64,000 nt of DNA from Rhizobium sp. 007 (lineage in GTDB: Bacteria; Pseudomonadota; Alphaproteobacteria; Rhizobiales; Rhizobiaceae): the NCBI RefSeq assembly GCF_015353075.1, contig NZ_CP064187.1, positions 3,740,501 to 3,804,500 of the forward strand, given 5' to 3'. The position numbers and the translations under genes are program-made. The notes below the pieces were generated by a model. It searched no databases, was not told the origin of the DNA, and worked only from the letters and a program-made list of their open reading frames with translations. Numbering within the stretch: position 1 is the first letter of the stretch; each line of letters begins with the position of its first letter. Shown here in pieces: positions 17,936-27,938 of this stretch.

Positions 17936-18061
17936 TCGCAATTCTGAAGGGGCGCGTTGAACCAAGGTAACTCACGCGTTAATGACTGGTAGAATCTGTT
18001 GATGGACAGGGCGCGTCACCATGTTAATCAAGCATCATCATGGTCCGCATGGAAGGACATA

Positions 18062-19897
18062 ATGGCAGACGACGTCGAAGGCAGGCCGAGCATTCAAGGG
18101 CAGGATAGAGTAGGTTACGATCTGAGCCTCGGATACCGCCTGAAACTGATGTTTGCGGCATTCTGGGATTCCAAGGTCCGCGGAAAGATTCTGCTTCTCG
18201 CCTCGATCTTGCTCGCGGTGATCCTGGCGACGGCCTATGGCCAGGTCATTCTGAACCGCTGGAACGCGCCGTTCTACGATTCCCTGCAGCGCCGCGACGT
18301 CGGCGAATTCTTCCATCAGCTCCAGGTCTTCGCGTTGATTGCCGGTTCGCTATTGCTCATGAACGTCGGCCAGGCGTGGCTCAACCAGATGACCGCGCTT
18401 TATATGCGCGAAGGGCTGACCCGCGACCTCGTGGATCACTGGCTGAAGCGCAAGCGTGCGCTGCGTCTCGCCTCAACCGGCCTGATCGGGGTCAACCCGG
18501 ATCAGCGGCTGCATGAAGACGCCCGCAACCTTGCAGAAAGCACGACCGGCCTCACGCTCGGCCTCATCCAGTCGACAATCCTGCTCGTCAGTTTCATCGG
18601 CGTTCTCTGGGAGCTTTCGAGCGGCTTCGTCTTCCATTTTCGCACCTACGCCTTTGCCATTCCGGGCTATATGGTCTGGGCCGCGATCTTCTATGCGGCA
18701 TCCGCGTCGATCCTCAGCCAGATCGTCGGCCGCAAGCTGGTGATCTTGAATGCCGACCGCTTCTCCAAGGAAGCGGAGCTTCGCTTTTCGCTGATGCATG
18801 CCAACGAGAACATGCCGGCGATTACCGTGGCCCGCGGCGAGGAAAACGAACGCCGGCGGATCAATGAGGATATCACTTCGGTACTTGCCATCCTGAAGCG
18901 GCTGACCATGGCTAGCACCAACCTCACCTGGGTTTCGGCCGGTTACGGCTGGCTGGTCATCGTCGTCCCGATCATCGTCGCGGCTCCCGCCTATTTTTCA
19001 GGCAGCCTGACCTTCGGCGAACTGATGATGTCCGTCGGCGCCTTCAACCAGGTGAATACCGCCCTGCGCTGGTATGTTGCCAATTTCGCCGCGATCGCCG
19101 AGTGGCGCGCCACGCTGATGCGCGTGACCGATTTCCGCCATGCCTTGCACGGCATGGACGAACCCATCAATCCGAAGAATGCGATCACCTACGAGGATAA
19201 CGCAGATACGCTGACCCTCAAGAACCTCATGATCGCCGCCAAGCTCGGCGAAGAGATCGATCTGTGCGGCGGCTTTGCCGTCCGCGAGACGGATGTCACG
19301 ATCAGAGCCGGCGAGAAGGTCATGATCAACGGCGATCATAATGTGAACCGCAAGCTGCTGTTCCAGGCGCTTGCAGGGCTCTGGCCCTGCGGCAGCGGCA
19401 AGATAGGCCTGCCGCCCGCCGACGGCATGGTTTTCGTTCCAGAAGTGGCCTATGTGCCCGGTGGCACGTTGCGCGAAGCGCTCTCCTTCCCGGAACCGGT
19501 GGACACCTACAACAGCGAGGACGTCGAAGCAGCGCTCCAGAAAGCCGGCCTTAGCCACCTTATTGCGCGTCTCGATACGCGGGCCCGCTGGGATAAGATG
19601 CTCGACTCCGACGAGCAGAAGGGGATCGGCTTTGCCCGCTTGCTGCTGGCCCGGCCGCGCTGGATCATCTTCGACGAAGTGCTGGAGGGCCTTGAGCCGG
19701 AATGGCAATCAACCCTGATGGCGCTGCTGGCGACGCTATCCGATTCCACCATGGTTTATATCGGACGGTCCGAGGCCTACCTCGAAACCTTCAATCCGCG
19801 CGAGTTGCATTTGCATCCACTGGCAGCGAAGATCGAGCAGTCGGCCTTTCCGGCAGCAGGAACTGGCACGGCACACGCACCTGCACCGGTCATTTGA
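18062..19897 (+). CDS. YddA/SbmA-type ABC half-transporter with degenerate ATP site
   Basis: A 611-aa fusion of an SbmA/BacA-like membrane domain (residues about 30-340, six helices) and a nucleotide-binding domain (about 375-590). The Walker A loop reads G-D-H-N-V-N-R-K-L where G-x-x-G-x-G-K-S/T is needed, the signature is D-E-Q-K-G-I-G-F-A, and Walker B ends F-D-E-V-L-E. ATP hydrolysis is therefore doubtful even though the fold is preserved. GGAAGG 7 nt before the ATG at 18062 favours this start over the ATG at 18002. Relatives import peptides or are implicated in very-long-chain acyl handling; the substrate here is unknown. It is divergent from metA and convergent with the ABC-F gene. Confidence 0.82.
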   Translation: MADDVEGRPSIQGQDRVGYDLSLGYRLKLMFAAFWDSKVRGKILLLASILLAVILATAYGQVILNRWNAPFYDSLQRRDVGEFFHQLQVFALIAGSLLLMNVGQAWLNQMTALYMREGLTRDLVDHWLKRKRALRLASTGLIGVNPDQRLHEDARNLAESTTGLTLGLIQSTILLVSFIGVLWELSSGFVFHFRTYAFAIPGYMVWAAIFYAASASILSQIVGRKLVILNADRFSKEAELRFSLMHANENMPAITVARGEENERRRINEDITSVLAILKRLTMASTNLTWVSAGYGWLVIVVPIIVAAPAYFSGSLTFGELMMSVGAFNQVNTALRWYVANFAAIAEWRATLMRVTDFRHALHGMDEPINPKNAITYEDNADTLTLKNLMIAAKLGEEIDLCGGFAVRETDVTIRAGEKVMINGDHNVNRKLLFQALAGLWPCGSGKIGLPPADGMVFVPEVAYVPGGTLREALSFPEPVDTYNSEDVEAALQKAGLSHLIARLDTRARWDKMLDSDEQKGIGFARLLLARPRWIIFDEVLEGLEPEWQSTLMALLATLSDSTMVYIGRSEAYLETFNPRELHLHPLAAKIEQSAFPAAGTGTAHAPAPVI

Positions 19898-19968
19898 GTA
19901 GTCGCAGTACTATGCGTCCGAACCAAGGACAGAAAAGACCTGCGCGATCTGACAGAAGGCGGAAGCCT

Positions 19969-19984
19969 TTCCGTCCGGACGGAA
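19969..19984. repeat. 16-bp perfect palindrome between convergent genes
   Basis: TTCCGTCCGGACGGAA is fully self-complementary and ends one base before the stop codon of the ABC-F gene. There is no T run. It could be a protein site or a small cruciform; its function is unknown. Confidence 0.5.
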
Positions 19985-19985
19985 C

Positions 19986-21812
19986 CTAGCCCTCCAGCTC
20001 TTCGCGCAGCATTTCGAGCTCCAACCATTCTTCTTCCATCTTCGTCAGGCTGTCGCGCAGCTTTTCCATCTCCGCCGCAAGCCGGTTGAAGGTGGCAGTA
20101 TCTTTGCTGAAGAGATCGGGATCGGCCATCTTTTCTTCGCGCCTGGCGATTTCAGCTTCTGCCTTGGCCATTTCCTTGGGCAGGGTTTCGAGCGCGAATT
20201 TCTGCTTGTAAGAGAGCTTGCCTTTGCCCTTCGAGGCATCTGCCACAGATGCAGCCGCCTCAGCTTTCGGCTTCTCCGCGGCCTTTTCGATCTTCTTCCG
20301 CTCCTCCATTGCGCCCTTGCGCTGGGCAAGCATATCGGAATAGCCGCCGGCATATTCGATCCAGCGCCCATCAGGCGCGTCGGGGACGGCGGGCGCGATT
20401 GTCGAGGTCACCGTGCGGTCGAGGAAGTCGCGGTCGTGGCTCACGAGGATAACCGTGCCCGGGAAGCCGGCGACGATTTCCTGCAGCAGGTCCAGCGTCT
20501 CGAGATCGAGGTCGTTGGTTGGTTCATCGAGGATCAGAAGGTTGGTCGGGCGCGCGAGGATGCGCGCCAGCATCAGCCGCGCGCGCTCACCGCCTGACAG
20601 GTTCCTGATCGGCGTGCGCGCCTGCTCCGGCTGAAAGAGGAACTCCTTCATATAGCCGGTGACGTGCCGTTGCTCCCCGTTCACCAGCAGATTCTCGCCG
20701 CGCCCGTCGGTCAGGTAGTGCGCGAGCGTATCCTCCAGATTGAGATCTTCGCGCTTCTGGTCGAGCGTTGCAATCTCGAGATTGGTCCCGAGCTTCACCG
20801 TGCCACTGTCCGGCGAAAGCTGTCCCGTCAGCATCTTCAGAATCGTCGTCTTGCCCGCGCCGTTTGGTCCGACCAGACCGATGCAATCGCCGCGATGGAC
20901 GCGGATTGAGAACGGCGCAACAATTTGACGGTCATCGAAAGTCTTGGTGATCTTTTCCGCTTCGATCACCAGCTTGCCGGATTCCTGCGCATCGGACACC
21001 GCAGCCTGCACGGTCCCCTGCGGCCCCTTGTGGCCACGATGCTGCGAGCGCATGGTCTGCAACTCGCCGAGGCGTCGCATGTTGCGCTTGCGCCGAGCGG
21101 TTACGCCATAGCGCAGCCAGTGCTCCTCGCGTTCGATCGCCTTGCCGAGCTTGTGCTGCTCCAGTTCTTCCGCCTCGAGCACCTGATCGCGCCAGGCTTC
21201 GAAATGGGCAAAGCCACGGTCGAGGCGCCGCGACATACCCCGGTCGAGCCAGACGGTCGCCGTAGAGACCTTTTCGAGGAAACGGCGGTCGTGGGAAATC
21301 AGGACCAGCGCGCTGCGGCTTTTCTGAAGTTCGCCTTCCAGCCATTCAATGGTCGGAAGGTCGAGATGGTTCGTCGGCTCATCAAGCAGGAGAATATCCG
21401 GTTCAGGCGCCAGCACGCGGGCAAGCGCTGCGCGTCGCGCTTCGCCGCCGGAGAGGTTCTTCGGGTCCTCTTCGCCAGTAAGGCCGAGATGCGAGAGGAG
21501 GTAGGTCACGCGATAAGGATCATCGCCCGGCCCAAGACCGGCTTCCGCATAAGCCTGCACCGTCTTGAAACCGGCGAAATCCGGAGCCTGCTCCAAATAG
21601 CGCACCGTCGAGGATGGATGGCGGAAAACCTCGCCCGATTGCGCTTCAACGATGCCGGCCGCAATCTTCAGAAGGGTCGATTTGCCCGAGCCGTTACGGC
21701 CGACCAGACAGATCTTATCGCCCGGCTCGACCTGCAGGGCCGCGCCGGCCAAGAGAGGCGTTCCGCCGAAGCTTAGGAAGATATCGTCGAGTTTCAGGAT
21801 GGGAGGGGCCAA
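19986..21812 (-). CDS. ABC-F family ATPase (Uup-like)
   Basis: A 608-aa soluble protein with two complete ATPase domains: Walker A G-R-N-G-S-G-K-S near residue 40 and G-P-N-G-A-G-K-T near 320, two L-S-G-G-E signatures and two L-L-D-E-P-T-N Walker B motifs. A charged linker separates them, and a C-terminal lysine- and glutamate-rich coiled coil (about 530-608) is of the Uup type. ABC-F proteins act on ribosomes or on branched DNA (Uup), not as transporters. The start is a TTG at 21812, since an in-frame stop lies two codons upstream and GGAG is 8 nt before it; no ATG fits. It follows thiN by 3 nt. Confidence 0.9.
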   Translation of the reverse strand: MAPPILKLDDIFLSFGGTPLLAGAALQVEPGDKICLVGRNGSGKSTLLKIAAGIVEAQSGEVFRHPSSTVRYLEQAPDFAGFKTVQAYAEAGLGPGDDPYRVTYLLSHLGLTGEEDPKNLSGGEARRAALARVLAPEPDILLLDEPTNHLDLPTIEWLEGELQKSRSALVLISHDRRFLEKVSTATVWLDRGMSRRLDRGFAHFEAWRDQVLEAEELEQHKLGKAIEREEHWLRYGVTARRKRNMRRLGELQTMRSQHRGHKGPQGTVQAAVSDAQESGKLVIEAEKITKTFDDRQIVAPFSIRVHRGDCIGLVGPNGAGKTTILKMLTGQLSPDSGTVKLGTNLEIATLDQKREDLNLEDTLAHYLTDGRGENLLVNGEQRHVTGYMKEFLFQPEQARTPIRNLSGGERARLMLARILARPTNLLILDEPTNDLDLETLDLLQEIVAGFPGTVILVSHDRDFLDRTVTSTIAPAVPDAPDGRWIEYAGGYSDMLAQRKGAMEERKKIEKAAEKPKAEAAASVADASKGKGKLSYKQKFALETLPKEMAKAEAEIARREEKMADPDLFSKDTATFNRLAAEMEKLRDSLTKMEEEWLELEMLREELEG

Positions 21813-21815
21813 AAA

Positions 21816-22466
21816 TCAGACTCCGGAAAAATCATAAGGGCGGGCAAGGACAATCGCCCGGCCGCTGCCGAGCCTAAAACGAACCTTGCCTTCCGCGACG
21901 TTGGAAATGGTACGCGAGGAGCCGAAGGGCAAATGAAAATCGATGAGCGGATACCGGGCATTCTCGATGTAAAGACCATGAAGTTCGCTGAAGCCGGACA
22001 CCGAAAACAGGCTGTTCCTCGGCAAATCGAGCTCAATTTTACCAGCGAGAAGCGGCACGGCCTCCTCCGTTCCGGAGGTCAACAGAATGTCGAAACCCTG
22101 TTCGGCAAGGCTGACGGCGTAAAGCAGGAGCTGCAGCGCGTGGTCCGAGCGCTCGCCACTGAGCGCACCGGCAAGGACAATTCGCCGTGCGCCGCGCGCA
22201 ATCGCCTCCGACACCGCGATGTCACCATCCGTTGCGGCCTTGGCGGCCGGGTAGGGCTGTTTCGGGACATGCGGAAATACGCCCTCCAGATCCGGCGGCG
22301 TCGAGTCGAAATCCCCGACCCAAAGCTCCGGCACCACGCCAAGCGCTGCTGCATGCCGCATACCGCCGTCGGCGGCGATGAAGCGGCTGCCTGAAACGGC
22401 AGAACGCAGGCGCTCGGTCAGGGAGAGTTCGCCGCCGAGCAGGATCGTGAAAGTGGATTGGCTCAT
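21816..22466 (-). CDS. thiN: Thiamine pyrophosphokinase
   Basis: A 216-aa protein of the TPK family. A-A-D-G-G-M-R-H, G-D-F-D-S and K-A-A-T-D-G-D-I-A are the conserved active-site motifs, and G-A-L-S-G-E-R-S-D-H matches the G-x-x-G-x-R-x-D-H pattern. It transfers pyrophosphate from ATP to imported thiamine, giving thiamine pyrophosphate. I chose the ATG at 22466 because GGGC precedes it and the conserved core follows; an in-frame ATG at 22478 would add four residues. The divergent thiBPQ importer supplies its substrate. Confidence 0.9.
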   Translation of the reverse strand: MSQSTFTILLGGELSLTERLRSAVSGSRFIAADGGMRHAAALGVVPELWVGDFDSTPPDLEGVFPHVPKQPYPAAKAATDGDIAVSEAIARGARRIVLAGALSGERSDHALQLLLYAVSLAEQGFDILLTSGTEEAVPLLAGKIELDLPRNSLFSVSGFSELHGLYIENARYPLIDFHLPFGSSRTISNVAEGKVRFRLGSGRAIVLARPYDFSGV

Positions 22467-22566
22467 GGCATTGCCCATAGCGCAAAGCAGGGGCCAAGGG
22501 AAAGGGGCTACGGTCAGCGCGCTTCGCCCTTGTCATAAAGCCTTCATGGCGATACATCTGCCGACG

Positions 22567-22665
22567 CTCTAACGGGGTGCCTGGATGTCCGCAAGGATAC
22601 CGGCTGAGAGGCATCGAGCCAACCCGCGGAACCTGATCCGGTTAACACCGGCGGAGGGATTAGAC
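22567..22665 (+). ncRNA. TPP riboswitch (thi box)
   Basis: The conserved elements appear in order: ACGGGGTGC, the near-invariant GGCTGAGAGG (22602-22611), ACCCGCGGAACCTGATCCGG (22622-22641) and the closing GCGGAGGGATTA. It lies 60 nt before the thiB start and should switch off the importer when thiamine pyrophosphate is abundant. Confidence 0.95.
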
Positions 22666-22724
22666 GCGTGACATTTGGCAACGCCCTTTTCCCCTTCAAA
22701 AGAAACTCAAGGAGGAGGCGCGCC

Positions 22725-23747
22725 ATGTCCGGCCGCACATCGATCATCTCTTCGCTGACCGCAGCATTTTTCGCCGCGACGCTCGGCTTGTCTGCCGCGC
22801 ACGGCGCGGAAAAGACGCTCACCATATACACTTACGAAAGTTTCACGTCCGAATGGGGACCCGGGCCGAAGGTCAAGGACGCTTTCGAGAAGACATGCGG
22901 CTGCACGGTCAATTTCGTCAGCGTCGCCGATGGCGTCGCCCTGCTTTCGCGCTTGAAGCTCGAGGGAGCTTCCACCAAGGCCGACGTCGTCCTCGGTATC
23001 GACACGAACCTCGTCACCGAAGCCAAGGAGACCGGCCTGTTCGACGCAAGTGGCGTCGATGTCGGCGCGCTGAAGGTGCCGGGCGGCTTCGTGGACGATG
23101 TCTTCGTTCCCTACGACTACGGTCACTTCGCGATCATCTACGATACGCAAACGATCAAGGACCCGCCTCAGAGCATGAAGGATCTGGTCGAAGGTGATCC
23201 TTCGCAGAAGATCGTCATCGAAGATCCGCGAACCTCGACGCCGGGCCTCGGCCTGCTGCTCTGGGTCAAATCCATTTACGGCGACAAGGCGCCGGAAGCC
23301 TGGGGCAAACTCAAGAACCGCATCCTGACGGTCACGCCCGGCTGGTCCGAGGCCTATGGCCTGTTCACCAAGGGCGAGGCGCCGATGGTGCTGTCTTATA
23401 CCACATCCCCTGCCTATCACATGGTGACTGAGAATACCGATCGCTACCAGGCCGCAGCCTTCTCGGAAGGCCACTATATCCAGATCGAAGTCGCGGGCCT
23501 TTTGAAGAATGCGCAGGACAAGGATCTTGCCCGCGACTTCCTGAAATTCATGATAACGCCCGGCTTCCAGGATACCATCCCGACGAACAACTGGATGATG
23601 CCCGTTTCCGCAACCTCCAAGCCGCTGCCGGATGCCTTTAGCAAGCTCGTCAATCCGGCCAAGACCTTCCTGATGAGCTCCGACGAGGTCGCCAGAAGCC
23701 GCAAGGCCTGGATCGACGAGTGGCTTGCGGCGATGAGCATGAACTGA
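22725..23747 (+). CDS. thiB: Thiamine ABC transporter, periplasmic binding protein
   Basis: A 340-aa binding protein with a typical Sec signal peptide (hydrophobic core about residues 8-25, likely cleavage after A-H-G-A). The mature part starts [11 protein letters not shown], characteristic of ThiB. It captures thiamine or its phosphates in the periplasm for ThiPQ. The ATG at 22725 has GGAGGAGG 7 nt upstream; the GTG at 22668 would place the signal peptide internally. The stop overlaps the thiP start (TGATG). Control is through the upstream TPP riboswitch. Confidence 0.93.
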   Translation: MSGRTSIISSLTAAFFAATLGLSAAHGAEKTLTIYTYESFTSEWGPGPKVKDAFEKTCGCTVNFVSVADGVALLSRLKLEGASTKADVVLGIDTNLVTEAKETGLFDASGVDVGALKVPGGFVDDVFVPYDYGHFAIIYDTQTIKDPPQSMKDLVEGDPSQKIVIEDPRTSTPGLGLLLWVKSIYGDKAPEAWGKLKNRILTVTPGWSEAYGLFTKGEAPMVLSYTTSPAYHMVTENTDRYQAAAFSEGHYIQIEVAGLLKNAQDKDLARDFLKFMITPGFQDTIPTNNWMMPVSATSKPLPDAFSKLVNPAKTFLMSSDEVARSRKAWIDEWLAAMSMN

Positions 23748-25384
23748 TGCTGCAGACCGCAGCCGAACGGCAGCGTGCATTGACCGGCGGGGCGATCAGC
23801 CTCGCCGCCGTCACGTTGTTTGTCGGACTTGCAGCGTTCTCGTTGCTTTTTGCCGGAGGCGGCGCTGCCATCGTCGGCATTCTTTTCGATCCTTATATTC
23901 TGCGTGTGCTGCGCTTCACGCTGCTGCAGGCGCTGCTTTCGACCGCACTTTCCATCGTCTTCGCGATTCCGGTCGCACGCGCGCTCGCTCGCCAGCCGCA
24001 TTTTCTAGGGCGCATCTGGATCATCCGCCTGATGGCGGTTCCTATGGGGCTGCCGGTTCTGATCGGCGCACTCGGCTTGATCGGGATATGGGGCAGGCAG
24101 GGGTTGTTGAACTCGCTTATGATGAAGATCGGGCTTGACGAACCGGTGAGCATCTATGGGCTAACCGGCATTCTTCTCGCCCATGTCTTCTTCAACCTGC
24201 CGCTTGCCTGCCGCCTGATGCTTGCCGGTCTCGAACGCGTGCCCGCCGAATACTGGCTGATGGCAAGCGGCCTCGGCATGCGGCCCCGCTCGGTCTTCCG
24301 CTTCATTGAATGGCCGGCGATCCGCCCGCTCATTCCTGGGATAGCCGGATTGATCTTCATGCTCTGCGCCACCAGCTTCACGTTGGTGCTAACCCTCGGT
24401 GGCGGCCCGGCAGCAACCACGATCGAGGTCGCGATCTACCAGTCGCTCCGTTTCGATTTCGACCCCGGCCGCGCAATCGCGTTGTCGCTCCTGCAGATCG
24501 CGCTGACGGCGATGATCCTCGGCGCGATGGCACTTTTTCCGCCTGCCGGAGACGAGGGCCTGACCGAAGGCAGAGACATCAAGCGGCTTGATGGCAAAAG
24601 GCAATGTGCCAGATTGGCCGACAGTCTGCTCTTGCTGATCGCCGTGCTCTTCCTCGGCCTCCCGCTTGTGTCGATCATCGCCGCCGGGTTGCACGCCGAT
24701 CTCATAAAGCTGCTGCAGGAGCCGATCTTCTGGCAGTCAGCCGGGATGAGCTTGGCGATCTCGCTTTCGGCCGCTCTGCTCTCGATCGTCCTTTCGATGG
24801 CCATGATTCGTGCCCGGCATGCAATCTTATCGAAGCGGCGGCGCGGGGTTACCGACAGGTCCTTTTTCACAGCCATGGGCGGTGCTTCATCGATGGTCCT
24901 GCTCGTGCCTCCAATCGTACTCGCAACCGGGTGGTTCATGGCACTGCGGCCTTTCGGCGATGCGACGCGCTTTGCAGCCGTACTCGTCGTTCTCATCAAT
25001 ATGCTCATGGCACTTCCCTTTGTCATGCGCGTACTGGAGCCGGCCTATATTGTGCATCAGCGCCGGACGCAGAAACTGGCCGCAAGCCTGGGTATTGCGC
25101 GCGCGGCTCGATTGAGATTGATCGATTGGCCGGGCTTGAAGAAGCCGCTGCTCACCGCCTTGTCGTTCGCCATGGCGCTCTCGCTCGGCGATCTCGGGGC
25201 CGTTGCTCTCTTCGGCTCTGAAGGTTTTGTCACATTGCCCTGGCTCGTCTACAGCCGCATGGGCAGCTACCGGACGAATGATGCCGACGGCCTTGCGCTG
25301 ATCCTCGGCATCATTTGCCTGCTGCTGACAATCGCCGGAACAGCGGGCCAGCCGACACGGGAGAATGGCGATGGCGATCGCTGA
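23747..25384 (+). CDS. thiP: Thiamine ABC transporter permease
   Basis: A 545-aa double-length permease with about 12 membrane helices, made of two homologous halves. Each half carries an EAA-type loop (around E-Y-W-L-M-A-S-G-L-G and Q-K-L-A-A-S-L-G-I-A) that contacts the ATPase. This fused arrangement is typical of ThiP. The start overlaps the thiB stop. The last codons overlap the thiQ start. Confidence 0.93.
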   Translation: MLQTAAERQRALTGGAISLAAVTLFVGLAAFSLLFAGGGAAIVGILFDPYILRVLRFTLLQALLSTALSIVFAIPVARALARQPHFLGRIWIIRLMAVPMGLPVLIGALGLIGIWGRQGLLNSLMMKIGLDEPVSIYGLTGILLAHVFFNLPLACRLMLAGLERVPAEYWLMASGLGMRPRSVFRFIEWPAIRPLIPGIAGLIFMLCATSFTLVLTLGGGPAATTIEVAIYQSLRFDFDPGRAIALSLLQIALTAMILGAMALFPPAGDEGLTEGRDIKRLDGKRQCARLADSLLLLIAVLFLGLPLVSIIAAGLHADLIKLLQEPIFWQSAGMSLAISLSAALLSIVLSMAMIRARHAILSKRRRGVTDRSFFTAMGGASSMVLLVPPIVLATGWFMALRPFGDATRFAAVLVVLINMLMALPFVMRVLEPAYIVHQRRTQKLAASLGIARAARLRLIDWPGLKKPLLTALSFAMALSLGDLGAVALFGSEGFVTLPWLVYSRMGSYRTNDADGLALILGIICLLLTIAGTAGQPTRENGDGDR

Positions 25385-26090
25385 TCAAGACGAGATCGAA
25401 ATGCAGGACGTGCGCCTGATGCTCGGCACGCACGCTTTCCATTTCGATTGCCGCCTGCCGGCTGGCCGGGTCGTCGCGGTGAGCGGCCCTTCCGGCGCCG
25501 GGAAGTCAACCTTTCTCAATCTGCTTGCCGGTTTTGAAAGACCCGACAGCGGCCGCATTCTGATGCACGGCGCCGATGTGACGGCCGCCTATCCGGCGGA
25601 ACGTCCGATCTCTGTCGTCTTCCAGGACAACAATCTCTTTGCCCATCTTGATATCTTCACCAATGTCGGCCTGGGGATCGATCCGGCGTTGAAGCTTGCC
25701 GCCGAAGACCGGAGAAAAATTTCCCAAGCGCTTGAGAAGGTCGGCCTCGCCAATTTCGAAAGGCGCATGCCCGCAACGCTTTCCGGTGGAGAGCGGCAGC
25801 GAGCCGCATTTGCGCGGGCGCTGGTGCGAAAGCGCGCCGTTCTGCTTTTGGATGAACCTTTTGCAGCACTTGACCCGGGCTTGCGCGCAGGCATGGCCGA
25901 ACTGCTGCTTGGTTTGCACATGGAAACCGAAAACACGGTGATCATGGTTTCGCACGATCCCGACGAGGTGCGCCGGATCGCCGATTACGGTGTCTTTATC
26001 GATAAAGGCGCGATCGTTCTTGCCGCGCCACTCACCGAGTATCTCGCGCGGGAAGATATGCCCGCGCTAAGGCGATTTCTGCACGGTTGA
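25371..26090 (+). CDS. thiQ: Thiamine ABC transporter ATP-binding protein
   Basis: A 239-aa ATPase with Walker A G-P-S-G-A-G-K-S-T, signature L-S-G-G-E-R-Q-R, Walker B L-L-L-D-E-P-F-A-A-L-D and the switch His in V-S-H-D-P. It powers ThiP. Two in-frame ATGs (25365 and 25371) overlap the end of thiP; GGGAG is 7 nt before the second and only 1 nt before the first, so I take 25371. No clear terminator follows. Confidence 0.92.
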   Translation: MAIADQDEIEMQDVRLMLGTHAFHFDCRLPAGRVVAVSGPSGAGKSTFLNLLAGFERPDSGRILMHGADVTAAYPAERPISVVFQDNNLFAHLDIFTNVGLGIDPALKLAAEDRRKISQALEKVGLANFERRMPATLSGGERQRAAFARALVRKRAVLLLDEPFAALDPGLRAGMAELLLGLHMETENTVIMVSHDPDEVRRIADYGVFIDKGAIVLAAPLTEYLAREDMPALRRFLHG

Positions 26091-26342
26091 CGAATCTCAT
26101 ACTTGCGATGGCACTTTCGCCACAATTTCATCCGAGCGAAAGATCGCCCTAACGACGCCACGCTTGCTAAAATACAACGGCGCTACAATTAAACAGAGTC
26201 TCGCTATGCAACCGATGCGGAAATCAGTTACAGCAATGGCTTGTGTCTTCCCGCTGTGCAGTGCGAGAACCGGGATGGACGACTGTTGAACCCCGTTGGA
26301 AGCGGCCGGATCGGACATGCGGTAAACCGGCCGAAAAGCAAG

Positions 26343-27887
26343 ATGACTCGGAGAGCCAGACTGGACAGCATGACGACGTGGAAACGCCCCGCGCCCTCCA
26401 GTAACGTGCTTTCTGCGCCATACCGGTGGAGCCGCCATGCGCTGCTGGTGTCTGCGGCCGCAGTCGCGCTCAATGGCTGCCAGTCGATTCTCGAGCAATC
26501 CTATCAGCCGACGGTCTCGCCCTCTGCCAGCCCGCAGATCGTCGATGAAGTCCAGAAGAACGATCCGCGTGCCGCCATGGGCGCGCGCGAACATCCGCGT
26601 ATCGTTGCAAGCTACGGCGGCGAATACAAGGACGCCAAGACTGAACGCCTCGTTGCGCGCATTGCCGGTGCGCTAACGGCGGTTTCGGAGAATCCGAGCC
26701 AGTCCTACCGAATCACGATTTTGAATTCGCCGGCAATCAACGCTTTCGCGCTGCCGGGCGGCTATCTCTATGTGACCCGTGGTCTGCTGGCGCTTGCCAA
26801 CGACGCTTCCGAAGTCGCGGCTGTTCTTTCGCATGAAATGGGTCACGTTACGGCCAATCACGGCATCGAACGCCAGAAGCGCGAAGAGGCGGAGGTCATC
26901 GCAAGCCGCGTCGTCGCCGAAGTTTTGTCGAGCGACATCGCCGGCAAGCAGGCGCTTGCCCGCGGCAAGCTGCGTCTCGCCGCCTTCTCGCGCCAGCAGG
27001 AACTGCAGGCCGATGTGATCGGCGTGCGCATGCTCGGTGAAGCGGGCTACGATCCTTACGCCGCCACTCGCTTCCTCGATTCCATGGCGGCCTATAGCCG
27101 CTTCATGTCCGCCGATCCTGAGGCCGACCAAAGCCTGGACTTCCTTTCGAGCCACCCGAACTCGGTGCAGCGTATCGAGCTTGCGCGCGATCACGCCCGC
27201 GCCTTCGGCCAGGAGGGGACGGTCGGAGACAAGGGCCGGGGCTATTATCTCGATGGCATCGACGGTCTTCTCTATGGCGACAGTCCGGAGGAAGGCTATG
27301 TTCGTGGCCAGACCTTCCTGCACGGTGGTCTCGGCATTCGCTTCGACGTGCCGCCGGATTTCAGCATCGACAATAAAGTCGAAGCCGTCATGGCAACCGG
27401 TCCGGGAGACGTGGCGATCCGCTTCGACGGGGTTGCCGACAACGACAACCAAAGCTTGACGAACTACATATCGAGCGGCTGGGTCACCGGCCTCGATCCT
27501 TCGACGATCCGGCCGATCACCGTCAACGGCATGGAAGCGGCAACGGCCCGTGCAACCGCGGATCGCTGGGATTTCGACGTGACCGTGGTGCGCAACAATT
27601 CGCAGATCTTCCGCTTCCTGACCGCCGTTCCAAAGGGCAGTGCCGTCCTGCAGCAGACAGCAGACGTGCTGCGCGCCAGCTTCCGCCGCATGACACCGCA
27701 GGAAGCGGCAACGCTGAAGCCTCTGAGAATCCGCGTCATCAGCGTCCGTCCCGGCGAAAACGTCGCAACGCTGGCGGCCCGAATGCTGGGCACGGATCGT
27801 AAGCTCGACCTCTTCAAACTGATCAATGCCCTGCCAACTGGCGGCACGGTCTCGCCCGGCGACCGCGTGAAAATCATTTCCGAATAA
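26343..27887 (+). CDS. M48-family metalloprotease, probable lipoprotein, LysM-like C-terminus
   Basis: A 514-aa protein. A hydrophobic stretch (33-44) ends in L-N-G-C, a plausible lipobox with Cys46. The zinc motif H-E-M-G-H is at 164-168, with the third ligand Glu in Q-E-L-Q-A-D. The C-terminal 50 residues resemble a LysM-type peptidoglycan-binding domain (S-V-R-P-G-E-N to G-D-R-V-K-I). It is probably an envelope quality-control protease of the BepA/LoiP class. The start is uncertain: ATGs at 26343 and 26370 both lack a strong Shine-Dalgarno, and the frame is open to 26241. Confidence 0.85.
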   Translation: MTRRARLDSMTTWKRPAPSSNVLSAPYRWSRHALLVSAAAVALNGCQSILEQSYQPTVSPSASPQIVDEVQKNDPRAAMGAREHPRIVASYGGEYKDAKTERLVARIAGALTAVSENPSQSYRITILNSPAINAFALPGGYLYVTRGLLALANDASEVAAVLSHEMGHVTANHGIERQKREEAEVIASRVVAEVLSSDIAGKQALARGKLRLAAFSRQQELQADVIGVRMLGEAGYDPYAATRFLDSMAAYSRFMSADPEADQSLDFLSSHPNSVQRIELARDHARAFGQEGTVGDKGRGYYLDGIDGLLYGDSPEEGYVRGQTFLHGGLGIRFDVPPDFSIDNKVEAVMATGPGDVAIRFDGVADNDNQSLTNYISSGWVTGLDPSTIRPITVNGMEAATARATADRWDFDVTVVRNNSQIFRFLTAVPKGSAVLQQTADVLRASFRRMTPQEAATLKPLRIRVISVRPGENVATLAARMLGTDRKLDLFKLINALPTGGTVSPGDRVKIISE

Positions 27888-27909
27888 AAAGAACCCGGCT
27901 TTCGCCGGG
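27886..27909 (-). terminator. Terminator of rpoH2
   Basis: CCCGGC/GCCGGG stem with a 4-nt loop (27894-27909). On the minus strand it is followed by TTCTTTTTATT, so it terminates rpoH2, and it may also serve the convergent protease gene. Confidence 0.75.
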
Positions 27910-27938
27910 CCAGTTTGTGCTGCTGGAAGTAAGAGCTT

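Noticed and set aside
26196..26288. 27-codon ORF upstream of the M48 protease gene
   Set aside because: It has no ribosome-binding site and the peptide shows no signal or motif; probably chance.
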